A DNA stretch of 60,607 nucleotides from Cognatilysobacter segetis (GTDB taxonomy: Bacteria > Pseudomonadota > Gammaproteobacteria > Xanthomonadales > Xanthomonadaceae), in contig NZ_SMRQ01000016.1 of NCBI RefSeq assembly GCF_004359965.1, forward strand, positions 1 through 60,607, read 5' to 3'. Below are positions 8,868-16,669 of this stretch, piece by piece. The translations under genes were made by a program, and so were the position numbers. Each line of letters starts with the position of its first letter. Positions within the stretch are counted from its first letter, which is position 1. A model generated the notes under the pieces. It was not told the DNA's origin. It saw nothing but the letters and a program-made list of their open reading frames with translations, and searched no databases.

Positions 8868-8904
8868 GCCGCGCGGCGCGATCGGCGCCCTGCCGGTCAG
8901 CCGC

Positions 8905-9642
8905 CTAGAACTTCTGCCCGACCGGCAGGTAGCGCCACTGGCCGGGCGGCATCGCGCCGTCCGGGCCCTTGCCGATCGGTACCTTGCCGATCCGGAGCCG
9001 GCGGATCGACACGGTCTGCAGGCCGACCTGTTCGCACATCCACGGCAGCTGTCCCGTGCGGATGCCCTTGCCCGCGAAGCGCAGCCGCGTCTCGTTCTGC
9101 CAGCTGACATTGCAGGGCGGCAGCGGCACGCCCTGGTGGGCCAGGCCGTGCTTGAGCCGCCCCAGGCCGTAAGGCGCGAGCTCGCCGCGCACCTCGACGA
9201 GGTATTCGTGCTCGATCTCGTCGGCATCCTCGGTCAGCCGCCGCCAGACGCGACCGTCCTGCGTCAGCACCATCAGCCCGCTCGCACCGGGATCCAGCGG
9301 CACCAGCGGCGTCAGCCGTTCGAAATGCCGCTGCAGCAGGCGAACGCCCGAGGGGTCGTCGGCCCAGTGCGTGGCGGGCGTCACCAGCGCGGCGGCCGGG
9401 GACGGGCCTTCGATCGCGTCCACGCCGACCGGCTTGTTCAACAGGATGGTTGCCGGCTCGACGGGTTCCAGCCGTGCGGCCGCGTCCAGGCGTACGTCCT
9501 CGCAGTCGACAGGGTGCTGCGGCGCCTCGACCACGACGCCGTCGACGGTGACCCAGCCGTTGCGGATGTACTGCTCGGCTTCGAGCGGCGTGCAGCCGGC
9601 CAGCTGGGCGACGCGGCGTGCGAGGCGGACGGTTTCGGACAT
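8905..9642 (-). CDS. rluF: rRNA pseudouridine synthase, RluF/RsuA family
   Basis: 245 residues. The N-terminal S4 RNA-binding domain (about 5-60; GCTPLEAEQYIRNGWVTVDG) is followed by the synthase domain, with ILLNKPVGV and the catalytic block PLDPGASGLMVLTQDGRV carrying the conserved Asp. The C-terminal tail PGQWRYLP is typical of the RsuA/RluB/E/F group. The most likely reaction is isomerisation of a 23S rRNA uridine (U2604 for RluF), but the paralogues are close, so the exact site is inferred. It is divergent from the RIO-kinase gene. Confidence 0.8.
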   Translation of the reverse strand: MSETVRLARRVAQLAGCTPLEAEQYIRNGWVTVDGVVVEAPQHPVDCEDVRLDAAARLEPVEPATILLNKPVGVDAIEGPSPAAALVTPATHWADDPSGVRLLQRHFERLTPLVPLDPGASGLMVLTQDGRVWRRLTEDADEIEHEYLVEVRGELAPYGLGRLKHGLAHQGVPLPPCNVSWQNETRLRFAGKGIRTGQLPWMCEQVGLQTVSIRRLRIGKVPIGKGPDGAMPPGQWRYLPVGQKF

Positions 9643-9788
9643 CGGTCGGGCCGCGGAATGGGGCGGCGAGTGTAACGGCCGCGGCGGAAGCCACGCGTGG
9701 CGGGGTGGCGCCGGTCAGGTTACGGCGGCCGTTTCCTGCAACACTGGCGCCCCGTCGCGCCGGATCGCGCGACTTCTCCCCGGATTAC

Positions 9789-10646
9789 GTGAAGACACCC
9801 CCGAGCCTGCAGGCGCTGATCGACGACGGCGTCATCGACGAGGTATTGCGGCCGCTCAAGAGCGGCAAGGAAGCGGCGGTCTACGTCGTGCGCAGCGGCG
9901 AGGACGTGCGTTGCGCGAAGGTCTACAAGGACATGGCGCAGCGCAGCTTCAAGCAGCGCGTGCAGTACCAGGAAGGCCGCAAGGTCCGCGGCAGCCGCGA
10001 GGCCCGTGCCGTCGGCAAGGCGAGCAAGTACGGCCGACGCCAGCAGGAGACGGCCTGGAAGAACACCGAGGTCGACGCGCTCTACCAGCTGCGCGAGGCG
10101 GGGGTGCGCGTGCCCGAGCCGCACGGTTACTTCCACGGCGTGCTGGTGATGGAGCTGGTGACCGACGCGGAGGGGTTCTCGGCGCCGCGCCTGGGCGAGG
10201 TCGAGCTCACCGGGGCGCAGGCACGCGACTTCCATGGCGTGCTGGTCCGCCAGGTGGTGCGCATGCTCTGCTGCGGCCTGATCCACGGCGACCTGTCCGA
10301 ATACAACGTGCTGGTCGGGCCCGACGGCCCGGTGGTGATCGATTTCCCGCAGGTGGTGAGCGCCGGGGGCAACAATGCCGCGCGCACGATGCTGCTGCGC
10401 GACGTCAACAACCTCACCGCGAGCCTCGGCCGCTGGGCGCCCGAGCTGTTGGACACCTGGTACGGCGAGGAGATGTGGGCGCTGTTCGAGGCCGGTGCGC
10501 TGATGCCCGACACCGCGCTCACCGGGACGTTCGTGCACGACACCCGCACGGTCGACCTCGATGGCGTGCGCGAGGCGATCAACGACGCGCGCGAGCTCGC
10601 GCTCATCCGGCAGCAGGGCCGCGAGGCGCGCGACGAGGAGGATTGA
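9789..10646 (+). CDS. RIO-family atypical protein kinase
   Basis: 285 residues with an intact RIO kinase core. LKSGKEAAVYVV (about 23-34) is the nucleotide-binding loop, K44 in RCAKVYK the ATP lysine, HGDLSEYN (166-173) the catalytic loop and VIDFPQ (183-188) the metal-binding loop. I choose the GTG at 9789 (KTPPSLQALIDDG) because the alignment with proteobacterial relatives starts there; the frame upstream to 9618 is unlike coding sequence. RIO proteins act in ribosome maturation in archaea and eukaryotes; the bacterial substrate is not established. A short glutaredoxin-like gene follows 84 bases downstream. Confidence 0.8.
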   Translation: MKTPPSLQALIDDGVIDEVLRPLKSGKEAAVYVVRSGEDVRCAKVYKDMAQRSFKQRVQYQEGRKVRGSREARAVGKASKYGRRQQETAWKNTEVDALYQLREAGVRVPEPHGYFHGVLVMELVTDAEGFSAPRLGEVELTGAQARDFHGVLVRQVVRMLCCGLIHGDLSEYNVLVGPDGPVVIDFPQVVSAGGNNAARTMLLRDVNNLTASLGRWAPELLDTWYGEEMWALFEAGALMPDTALTGTFVHDTRTVDLDGVREAINDARELALIRQQGREARDEED

Positions 10647-10730
10647 CGCGGCCGCGGCCTCCTCGGCCCGTCATTGACCTTCCCGTCGCGCGGCGGCCGC
10701 GAGCATCCGGCCTTCCCAAGGAGGACCGGC

Positions 10731-10997
10731 ATGCAGAACGCTCACGCCCACGCGTCCAACCGCGCCACGCTGTACCGGATGGTGCTCCCCGACCACGTCT
10801 GCCCGTTCGGGCTGAAGGCGCTCGACCTGCTCACCCGCAACGGCTTCGACGTCGACGATCGCCTGCTGACCTCGCGCGAAGCGACCGATGCGTTCAAGCG
10901 CGAGCACGGCCTGACGACCACGCCGCTGGTGTTCATCGGCGACCGGCGCGTGGGCGGCGCGGACGAGCTGGAGCGCTGGCTCGCGCAGCGGCACTGA
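10731..10997 (+). CDS. Glutaredoxin-like protein with a single cysteine
   Basis: 88 residues. The thioredoxin-fold signature is clear: LPDHVCPFGLKALDLL where glutaredoxins have CPYC, then TTTPLVFIGDRRVGGADEL with the cis-proline and the glutathione-binding GG. Only one cysteine (C24) is present, so dithiol chemistry is excluded. It could act as a monothiol glutaredoxin, although the monothiol CGFS motif is also absent. AAGGAGG at 10719-10725 supports the ATG at 10731. Confidence 0.75.
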   Translation: MQNAHAHASNRATLYRMVLPDHVCPFGLKALDLLTRNGFDVDDRLLTSREATDAFKREHGLTTTPLVFIGDRRVGGADELERWLAQRH

Positions 10998-11085
10998 CGT
11001 ACCGCTGCCACGGCACTGGGCGCGATTCACCGCAAGTCGACCGGTCTGCGCCTAACGTCGCGGGTTTCCGCAGGGAGCAGCCAGC

Positions 11086-11607
11086 ATGGCCAAGCGCATC
11101 GCGATTCTCGCCACCGACGGCTTCGAGCAGTCCGAGCTCACCGGTCCTCGTGACGGACTGAAAGCCGCCGGTTTCGACGTGCAGGTGATCTCGCCCAAGG
11201 GCGGCGAGATCAAGGGTTGGAAGCACACCGACTGGGGCGACGCCGTTCCGGTCGATCTCGAACTGTCGAAGGCGAACGCGGACGATTACGACGCGCTCGT
11301 CCTGCCGGGCGGGCAGATGAACCCGGACTCGCTGCGGATGCAGCCGGCGGCGGGGGATTTCGTGCGCGCGTTCGCCGACGGCGGCAAGACCGTCGCCGCG
11401 ATCTGCCACGGCCCGTGGCTGCTGGTGGAGTCGGGCGTGGCGAAGGGCCGCGAGGTCACGTCGTGGCCGTCGGTGAAGACCGACCTGGTGAACGCCGGCG
11501 CCAAGTGGACGGATGCGCCCGTCGTCGTCGACGGCAACATCATCACCAGCCGCAAGCCGGACGACATCCCGGCGTTTACCGACGCGGTCATCAAGGCACT
11601 GCAGTGA
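11086..11607 (+). CDS. PfpI/YhbO (DJ-1 superfamily) protein deglycase-like
   Basis: 173 residues, the normal size for type 1 glutamine-amidotransferase-like PfpI proteins. The nucleophile elbow AAICHGPW (C107, H108) and the acidic residue in DGFEQSEL (E14) are intact. Family members hydrolyse peptides or remove methylglyoxal adducts from proteins under stress. An AGGGAGCAG element just before the ATG serves as ribosome binding site. A strong hairpin follows the gene. Confidence 0.85.
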   Translation: MAKRIAILATDGFEQSELTGPRDGLKAAGFDVQVISPKGGEIKGWKHTDWGDAVPVDLELSKANADDYDALVLPGGQMNPDSLRMQPAAGDFVRAFADGGKTVAAICHGPWLLVESGVAKGREVTSWPSVKTDLVNAGAKWTDAPVVVDGNIITSRKPDDIPAFTDAVIKALQ

Positions 11608-11613
11608 CGCCTA

Positions 11614-11642
11614 CCGCCGCCGCGGGCGTCCCGCGGCGGCGG
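11614..11642. terminator. 13-bp GC hairpin between convergent genes
   Basis: Arms at 11614-11626 and 11630-11642 pair perfectly around a CGT loop. The hairpin lies seven bases after the pfpI-like stop and ten bases before the end of the convergent alcohol dehydrogenase gene, so it could serve both. No U-tract follows on either strand. Confidence 0.6.
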
Positions 11643-11652
11643 GGGTAGCGGA

Positions 11653-12705
11653 TCACTTCGCGAGCGACGCGATGTCGATGACGAAGCGGTACTTCACGTC
11701 GCTGCGAAGCATGCGCTCGTAGGCCTCGTTGATCGCCTGCGCAGGGATCATCTCGATGTCAGACACGATGCCGTGCTCGGCGCAGAAATCGAGCATCTCC
11801 TGCGTTTCGCGGATGCCGCCGATGAGCGAGCCCGCGATCGAGCGGCGCCCGAAGATCAGCACGCCGATGTTCGGACTCGGGTGCGGATGCTCCGGCACGC
11901 CCACCAGGCACAGGGTGCCGTCGCGCTTGAGTAGCGTGGTGAACGCATCGAGCTCATGGCTCGCGGCCACCGTGTCGAGGATGAAGTCGAAGCTGCCCGC
12001 GTGCGCGGCCATCGCGTCGGCGTCGCGCGACACGACCACTTCGTCCGCACCAAGATGGTGCGCGTCCTGGCGCTTGCTTTCGGATGTGGTGAACGCAACC
12101 ACGTGCGCGCCCATCGCATGCGTCAGCTTGATGCCCATGTGCCCGAGGCCGCCGATGCCGACGATGCCGACCTTCTTGCCCGGGCCGACGTTCCAGTGGC
12201 GCAGCGGCGAGTAGGTGGTGATGCCGGCGCAGAGCAGCGGGGCGACCGCGGCGAGTTGGCCCGCGTCGTGCCGGATGCGCAGCACGAAGCGCTCGTCCAC
12301 CACGATGCGCTGCGAGTAGCCGCCCAGCGTGTGCCCCGGCGGATCCTGCGTCGCGCCGTTGTAGGTGCCGGTGAATCCGTTGGTGCAGTACTGCTCGAGG
12401 CCTTCGTCGCAGGCGGCGCAGTGCTGGCAGCTGTCGACCATGCAGCCCACGCCGACGGTGTCGCCGACCTTGAACCCGGTCACCTGCGCGCCCACCGCGC
12501 TGACGTGGCCGACGATTTCGTGGCCCGGCACGCACGGATAACGCGTGCCCGACCATTCCGACTTCACCGTGTGCAGGTCCGAGTGGCAGACGCCGCAGTA
12601 GGCGATCTCGATCTGCACGTCGCGCGGGCCGGGCGCGCGCCGGTCGATGTCGAGCGGGACCAGCGGCTGGTCGGCGGCGTGGGCGCCAAAGGCATGGGTC
12701 GGCAT
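11653..12705 (-). CDS. Zinc-dependent NADP alcohol dehydrogenase / aldehyde reductase, YahK-like
   Basis: 350 residues, a medium-chain dehydrogenase. Catalytic zinc ligands are C40 (GVCHSDLH), H62 (GHE) and C159. The structural zinc has four cysteines at C93, C96, C99 and C107. The coenzyme loop is GIGGLGHMG (183-191). The pattern matches the cinnamyl-alcohol/YahK aldehyde reductase group, which reduces aldehydes with NADPH. AGGAG seven bases before the ATG at 12705 fixes the start, discarding an Arg-rich upstream extension. It is a monocistronic unit. Confidence 0.88.
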   Translation of the reverse strand: MPTHAFGAHAADQPLVPLDIDRRAPGPRDVQIEIAYCGVCHSDLHTVKSEWSGTRYPCVPGHEIVGHVSAVGAQVTGFKVGDTVGVGCMVDSCQHCAACDEGLEQYCTNGFTGTYNGATQDPPGHTLGGYSQRIVVDERFVLRIRHDAGQLAAVAPLLCAGITTYSPLRHWNVGPGKKVGIVGIGGLGHMGIKLTHAMGAHVVAFTTSESKRQDAHHLGADEVVVSRDADAMAAHAGSFDFILDTVAASHELDAFTTLLKRDGTLCLVGVPEHPHPSPNIGVLIFGRRSIAGSLIGGIRETQEMLDFCAEHGIVSDIEMIPAQAINEAYERMLRSDVKYRFVIDIASLAK

Positions 12706-12802
12706 GTCGGGCTCCTGTCGGATGAACCCGGCAGCGTACGCCCGTCGTCGCAAGCCCGGCGTGCAGCGTGCGCGCCGGTGCATTCCATCCGCGGCGGACG
12801 GA

Positions 12803-13102
12803 TCAGCGCGGCGGCGGCTGCGTCTCGTCCGACTGGTCGGACGTGCCCGAGTCGGAACCGCCGAGGTTCGCGCGACCGGTCAGCGTCGAGGCGCCGGACG
12901 AGCTGCTGCGGCCGCGAACGTCGTCAGACGTGCCGATCGAGCCGTAGGCGCCGACGGCCTTGGTGCCGGCGGCGGAGGTCGCCGCGTTGCCGGCAACCGG
13001 GTTGGACGTGGTGACCGCGTTCGCGGAGCCGTCGCCGGTCGTGGCGCAGGCGGCGAGGGCGAAGGACATCGCGGCGATCGGAACGAGGCGATGGAGGTTC
13101 AT
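12803..13102 (-). CDS. Small Ser/Thr/Gly-rich lipoprotein
   Basis: 99 residues. MNLHRLVPIAAMSFALAAC is a lipoprotein signal with lipobox LAAC (C19). The mature part is low-complexity (SANAVTTSNPVAGNAAT, then SSSSGAS and a QPPPR end) and probably disordered. AGGAG six bases before the ATG fixes the start and excludes an Arg-rich extension to 13261. Function unknown; it may be an envelope linker. Confidence 0.65.
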   Translation of the reverse strand: MNLHRLVPIAAMSFALAACATTGDGSANAVTTSNPVAGNAATSAAGTKAVGAYGSIGTSDDVRGRSSSSGASTLTGRANLGGSDSGTSDQSDETQPPPR

Positions 13103-13435
13103 GCGGACTCCTGCGGCGCTGCCGCGGACGGGGGCGCCGCCACGGCGCCGTCGTGCCGACGCTAAGACCGACGGCATGAGCGGCGAGCGAAGCGCCGAGA
13201 AACCCACAGCGGCTGTGGACAAGTGTGGGGATGGGCATCCGCGGAGCACGTTCCACGGCAACGGCCGCTAGGGATCGCGCCGTCATGGCGAGAATTTCGC
13301 CATGCGACGCACGCGCACCGGCATGCCGATCCGGGCGACGAAGTCAATCGCGGCATGGCGACAAGACGGATGGCCTGGCGCCCGTGTGCACCGCACAAGC
13401 GGCCTTAAGCTCGCCGCCTGCGCCCGGAGACCGAC
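13103..13435. other. 333-base divergent intergenic region with palindromes
   Basis: I see no credible gene here. The stretch separates the small lipoprotein gene (minus) from the ester hydrolase gene (plus). It holds a 15-base inverted repeat at 13204-13218 (CCACAG, CGG, CTGTGG), a 21-base inverted repeat at 13284-13304, a copy of its left arm at 13354-13361, and a -10-like TAAGCT at 13406-13411, 24 bases before the hydrolase ATG. A regulated promoter region is the simplest reading. Confidence 0.5.
13284..13304. promoter_or_regulatory. 21-base inverted repeat, candidate operator upstream of the ester hydrolase
   Basis: CATGGCGA and TCGCCATG form perfect 8-base arms around GAATT. The left arm recurs at 13354-13361, 70 bases downstream and nearer the hydrolase start. 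The symmetry suits a dimeric repressor or activator, but no regulator gene lies adjacent. Confidence 0.4.
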
Positions 13436-15397
13436 ATGCCCCAGCCCCACGTCCGCCTTGCCGTCGCCCTGCTTCCGCTCGCGCTCGCCCTCGCCGCGCA
13501 CGCGGGGCCCGGCGCGAAATACCCCGCCTATCCGAGCGAGACGCCGGCGACGTTCAAGTCGGTGGTCGAGCGCAACGAGTTCGAGCGGCGCGAGGTGATG
13601 ATTGCCATGCGCGACGGGGTGCGGCTGCACACGGTCATCCTCGTGCCCAAGGGCGCGCGGCGCGCAGGCATCCTGCTGACGCGCACGCCGTACGACGCGG
13701 ACGCACTGACCACGCATCGGCAGAGCCCGAGGCTCGGCCCGTCGCTTCAGGGCTACGACAACGCGACCGACGTGATCGTCGAGGAAGGCTACATCCGCGT
13801 GGTGCAGGACGTGCGCGGCAAGTTCGGCTCCGAAGGCGATTACGTCATGAACCGGCCCCTGCACGGCCCGCAGAACCCGACGCGCGTCGACGACGCGACC
13901 GATACTTGGGACACCATCGACTGGCTCGTGAAGCACGTGCCGGAGTCGAACGGGAAGGTCGGCACCATCGGCATCTCCTACGACGGCTTCGAGCCGCTGA
14001 TGTCGCTGGTCGATCCGCATCCGGCGCTCAAGGTCGCGGTGCCGATGAACCCCATGGTCGATGGTTGGATGGGCGACGACTGGTTCCACCACGGCGCATT
14101 CCGGCAGGAGATGATCCCGTACATCTATGAGCAGGAAGCCAGCCGCAAGAACGAGCACAAGTTCGCGAGCGGGTACCGCGACAACTACGACTTCTTCCTG
14201 CGCTACGGCAGCGCGGGCGCGCTCGGCAACGCGTTCGGCATGCAGCAGCTCGGCTTCTGGCGCAAGCTGCTCGCGCATCCGGCCTACGACGCGTTCTGGA
14301 GCGACCAGGCCGTTGACCGCGTGCTCGCCGACCGGCCGCTCAAGGTGCCGACGCTGCTGGTGCATTCGCTCTGGGACCAGGAGGACATTTACGGCGCGCC
14401 GGCGGTGTGGCGCGCGCTGCGCGATAAGGACCCGGGCGGCACGATGCTGCACATGGTCATGGGCCCGTGGCACCACGGGCAGTCGATCGGCGAGGGCAGC
14501 CGGCTCGGCGCGATCGCCTTCGGCAGCGATACGTCGAAGTACTCCCGCCAGACCCTCCTCAAGCCGTTCCTCGCGCAGTACCTGAAGGACGACGCGCCGG
14601 CCGCCAACCTTCCGCCCGTGATCGCCTACCAGACCGGCACCGATCGCTGGCAGTCGTTGCAGGGCTGGCCCGTCGCCTGCGCGCAGGGGTGCGCGAGCGG
14701 CGAGCGTGCGCTGTACCTGCAACCCGGTCACCGACTCGGGTTCGAGGCGCCCGCATCCGGCGATGCCTTCGACGAGTACGTCTCCGATCCGGCGCACCCC
14801 GTGCCCTACCGCGCGCGACCGAACCTCTCGAGTGACGAAGACCACGATGGCTGGAAGACCTGGCTGGTCAGCGACCAGCGCGAGGCTGCGAGCCGTCCCG
14901 ACGTGCTGACCTACGTGACCGACCCGCTCACCGCACCGCTCGCGATCGCCGGCGCGCCGCGCGTCAACCTCGTGGCGTCGACGTCGGGCACCGACAGCGA
15001 CTGGGTGGTCAAGCTGATCGACGTGTATCCGGACGAAGTGGCCGACCGCCCGGAACTCGGCGGTTACCAGCTGCCGGTGTCGATGGACATCATGCGCGGC
15101 CGCTACCGCGAGAGCTGGTCGCAGCCGAAGGCGTTGGACGCTAGCAAGCCGCTGGTCTACCGGTTCGACCTGCCGAACGCGAACCACGTGTTCCTGCCGG
15201 GCCACCGCGTGATGGTGCAGGTGCAGTCCAGCTGGTTCCCGCTGTACGACCGCAACCCGCAGACGTTCGTCGACAACATCATGCTGGCGTCGCCGGCGGC
15301 GTACAGACCGGCGACGCAGCGCGTCTACCACGCGGGCACGGACGCGAGCTTCATCGCATTGCCCGTCGTCGACGCGGGCGCGACCGCGAGCCGCTGA
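13436..15397 (+). CDS. Alpha-amino acid ester hydrolase (CocE/NonD family)
   Basis: 653 residues with a signal peptide (ALLPLALALAAHAGPG), so exported. It closely resembles, from memory, the Xanthomonas alpha-amino acid ester hydrolase in blocks such as REVMIAMRDGVRLHTVI, SEGDYVMNRPL, DGWMGDDWF and the C-terminal VMVQVQSSWFPLYDRNPQT. The catalytic Ser is S181 in GISYDG, the Asp D314 and the His H347 in GPWHH. The acidic cluster that binds the substrate ammonium group is kept (E316 and D317 of WDQED, plus an Asp in the DGWMGDD block). These enzymes cleave or transfer alpha-amino acyl esters, including beta-lactam side chains; the native substrate is unclear. GGAG lies about eight bases before the ATG. 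Confidence 0.88.
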   Translation: MPQPHVRLAVALLPLALALAAHAGPGAKYPAYPSETPATFKSVVERNEFERREVMIAMRDGVRLHTVILVPKGARRAGILLTRTPYDADALTTHRQSPRLGPSLQGYDNATDVIVEEGYIRVVQDVRGKFGSEGDYVMNRPLHGPQNPTRVDDATDTWDTIDWLVKHVPESNGKVGTIGISYDGFEPLMSLVDPHPALKVAVPMNPMVDGWMGDDWFHHGAFRQEMIPYIYEQEASRKNEHKFASGYRDNYDFFLRYGSAGALGNAFGMQQLGFWRKLLAHPAYDAFWSDQAVDRVLADRPLKVPTLLVHSLWDQEDIYGAPAVWRALRDKDPGGTMLHMVMGPWHHGQSIGEGSRLGAIAFGSDTSKYSRQTLLKPFLAQYLKDDAPAANLPPVIAYQTGTDRWQSLQGWPVACAQGCASGERALYLQPGHRLGFEAPASGDAFDEYVSDPAHPVPYRARPNLSSDEDHDGWKTWLVSDQREAASRPDVLTYVTDPLTAPLAIAGAPRVNLVASTSGTDSDWVVKLIDVYPDEVADRPELGGYQLPVSMDIMRGRYRESWSQPKALDASKPLVYRFDLPNANHVFLPGHRVMVQVQSSWFPLYDRNPQTFVDNIMLASPAAYRPATQRVYHAGTDASFIALPVVDAGATASR

Positions 15398-15418
15398 TCG
15401 CCGCGACGATGCGGCCCG

Positions 15419-16531
15419 TCAGCGGGCCGCGTCGTCCAGCATCGGATAGTCGATGTAGCCCTCCGCGCCACCGCCGTAGAACGTCTCGCGGTGCGGCGTA
15501 TTGAGCGGTGCATGCTCGCGGAATCGGCGCACGAGGTCGGGATTGGCGAGGAACGGCACGCCGAAGGCCACGGCGTCGGCACGGCCTTCGCGGATCGCCG
15601 CCTCGGCCATCTCGCGGTCGTAGCCGTTGTTGACGATCCACGCACCGCGGAACTTCGCGCGCAGCGCGGCGTAGTCGAACGGCTGCGGCTCGCGCGGGCC
15701 ACCCGTCGCCCCTTCGATCACGTGGATGTACGCGAGGCCGAGCGCATCGAGGCGCTCGACGGCACGCTCGAACAGCGGTTGCGGGTTCGAGTCGTGCGCG
15801 CCGTTCGACGGCGTGACCGGTGCGATCCTGGCGCCCACGCGGTCGGCGCCGATCGCGGCGACGCAGGCCTCGGCCACTTCGTGCAGGAAGCGCGTGCGGT
15901 TCTCGATGCTGCCGCCATATTCGTCCTCGCGATGGTTGCTTCCATCGCGGAGGAACTGGTCGATCAGGTAGCCGTTCGCGGCGTGGATCTCTATGCCGTC
16001 GAAGCCGGCCTCGATCGCATTGCGGGCGGCCTGTGCGAAGTCACGGACGATGTCGGGGATCTCGTCGAGGCGAAGCGCCCGCGGCATCGATACGTCGACG
16101 TAGCCTTCCGGGGCGAACGTCTTGGTCTCGGCGCGGATCGCGCTCGGCGCCACCGGCACTTCGCCCGGCGGCAGCAGCGACACGTGCGACACGCGCCCCA
16201 CGTGCCAGAGCTGCACGACGATGCGCCCGCCGCGGCGGTGCACCTCGTCGGTGACGCGCCGCCAGCCCTGCACCTGCGCGTCCGTGTAGATGCCCGGCGT
16301 GGAGATGTAGCCCTGCGCAAGCACGTTGACCTGCGTCGCTTCCGTCACGATCAGGCCGGCGGTGGCGCGCTGCCCGTAGTACTCGGCGGCCATCGGCGAG
16401 GGCACGAGCCCTTCGCCGGCGCGGCTGCGCGTGAGCGGCGCCATCACCATGCGATTGGCGCAGTCGATCGCGCCGATGCGGATCGGGTCGTACAGCGACG
16501 GTGCGTCGCGGGTGTCGTGAGAAGCGCTCAT
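15419..16531 (-). CDS. Old yellow enzyme family alkene reductase, NemA-like
   Basis: 370 residues, a complete FMN-dependent TIM barrel. Visible family blocks are NRMVMAPLTRSRA (about 26-38), VQLWHVGRVSH (106-116), IHAANGYLIDQFL near 180 with the substrate-binding His and Asn, and a C-terminal LANPDLVRRF with the FMN phosphate site. It reduces activated alkenes, nitroesters or N-ethylmaleimide with NADPH, a detoxification role. The start MSASHDTRD at 16531 is more likely than the extension to 16606. It converges on the ester hydrolase with a 21-base gap. Confidence 0.85.
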   Translation of the reverse strand: MSASHDTRDAPSLYDPIRIGAIDCANRMVMAPLTRSRAGEGLVPSPMAAEYYGQRATAGLIVTEATQVNVLAQGYISTPGIYTDAQVQGWRRVTDEVHRRGGRIVVQLWHVGRVSHVSLLPPGEVPVAPSAIRAETKTFAPEGYVDVSMPRALRLDEIPDIVRDFAQAARNAIEAGFDGIEIHAANGYLIDQFLRDGSNHREDEYGGSIENRTRFLHEVAEACVAAIGADRVGARIAPVTPSNGAHDSNPQPLFERAVERLDALGLAYIHVIEGATGGPREPQPFDYAALRAKFRGAWIVNNGYDREMAEAAIREGRADAVAFGVPFLANPDLVRRFREHAPLNTPHRETFYGGGAEGYIDYPMLDDAAR

Positions 16532-16669
16532 GCGGATGGCTGCCGTGTCGGAACGGCCGACAGCATGCGCCGCAGGATGTTCGCCACGGCTCGTCGTCGC
16601 GTGCACGCAGCGTTCCGCGGGCGACGGCGACGAAGCGGCGGCGGACCATGACGGCCGCCGCCGTGACGG

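Noticed and set aside
13204-13218. CCACAG/CTGTGG inverted repeat as a separate operator
   Set aside because: Arms are only six bases, which is easily found by chance at this base composition; listed only as part of the intergenic region.
13283-15331. 682-residue frame on the minus strand
   Set aside because: Exactly antisense to the alpha-amino acid ester hydrolase, and rich in Arg, Val and His as expected from mirrored codon bias.
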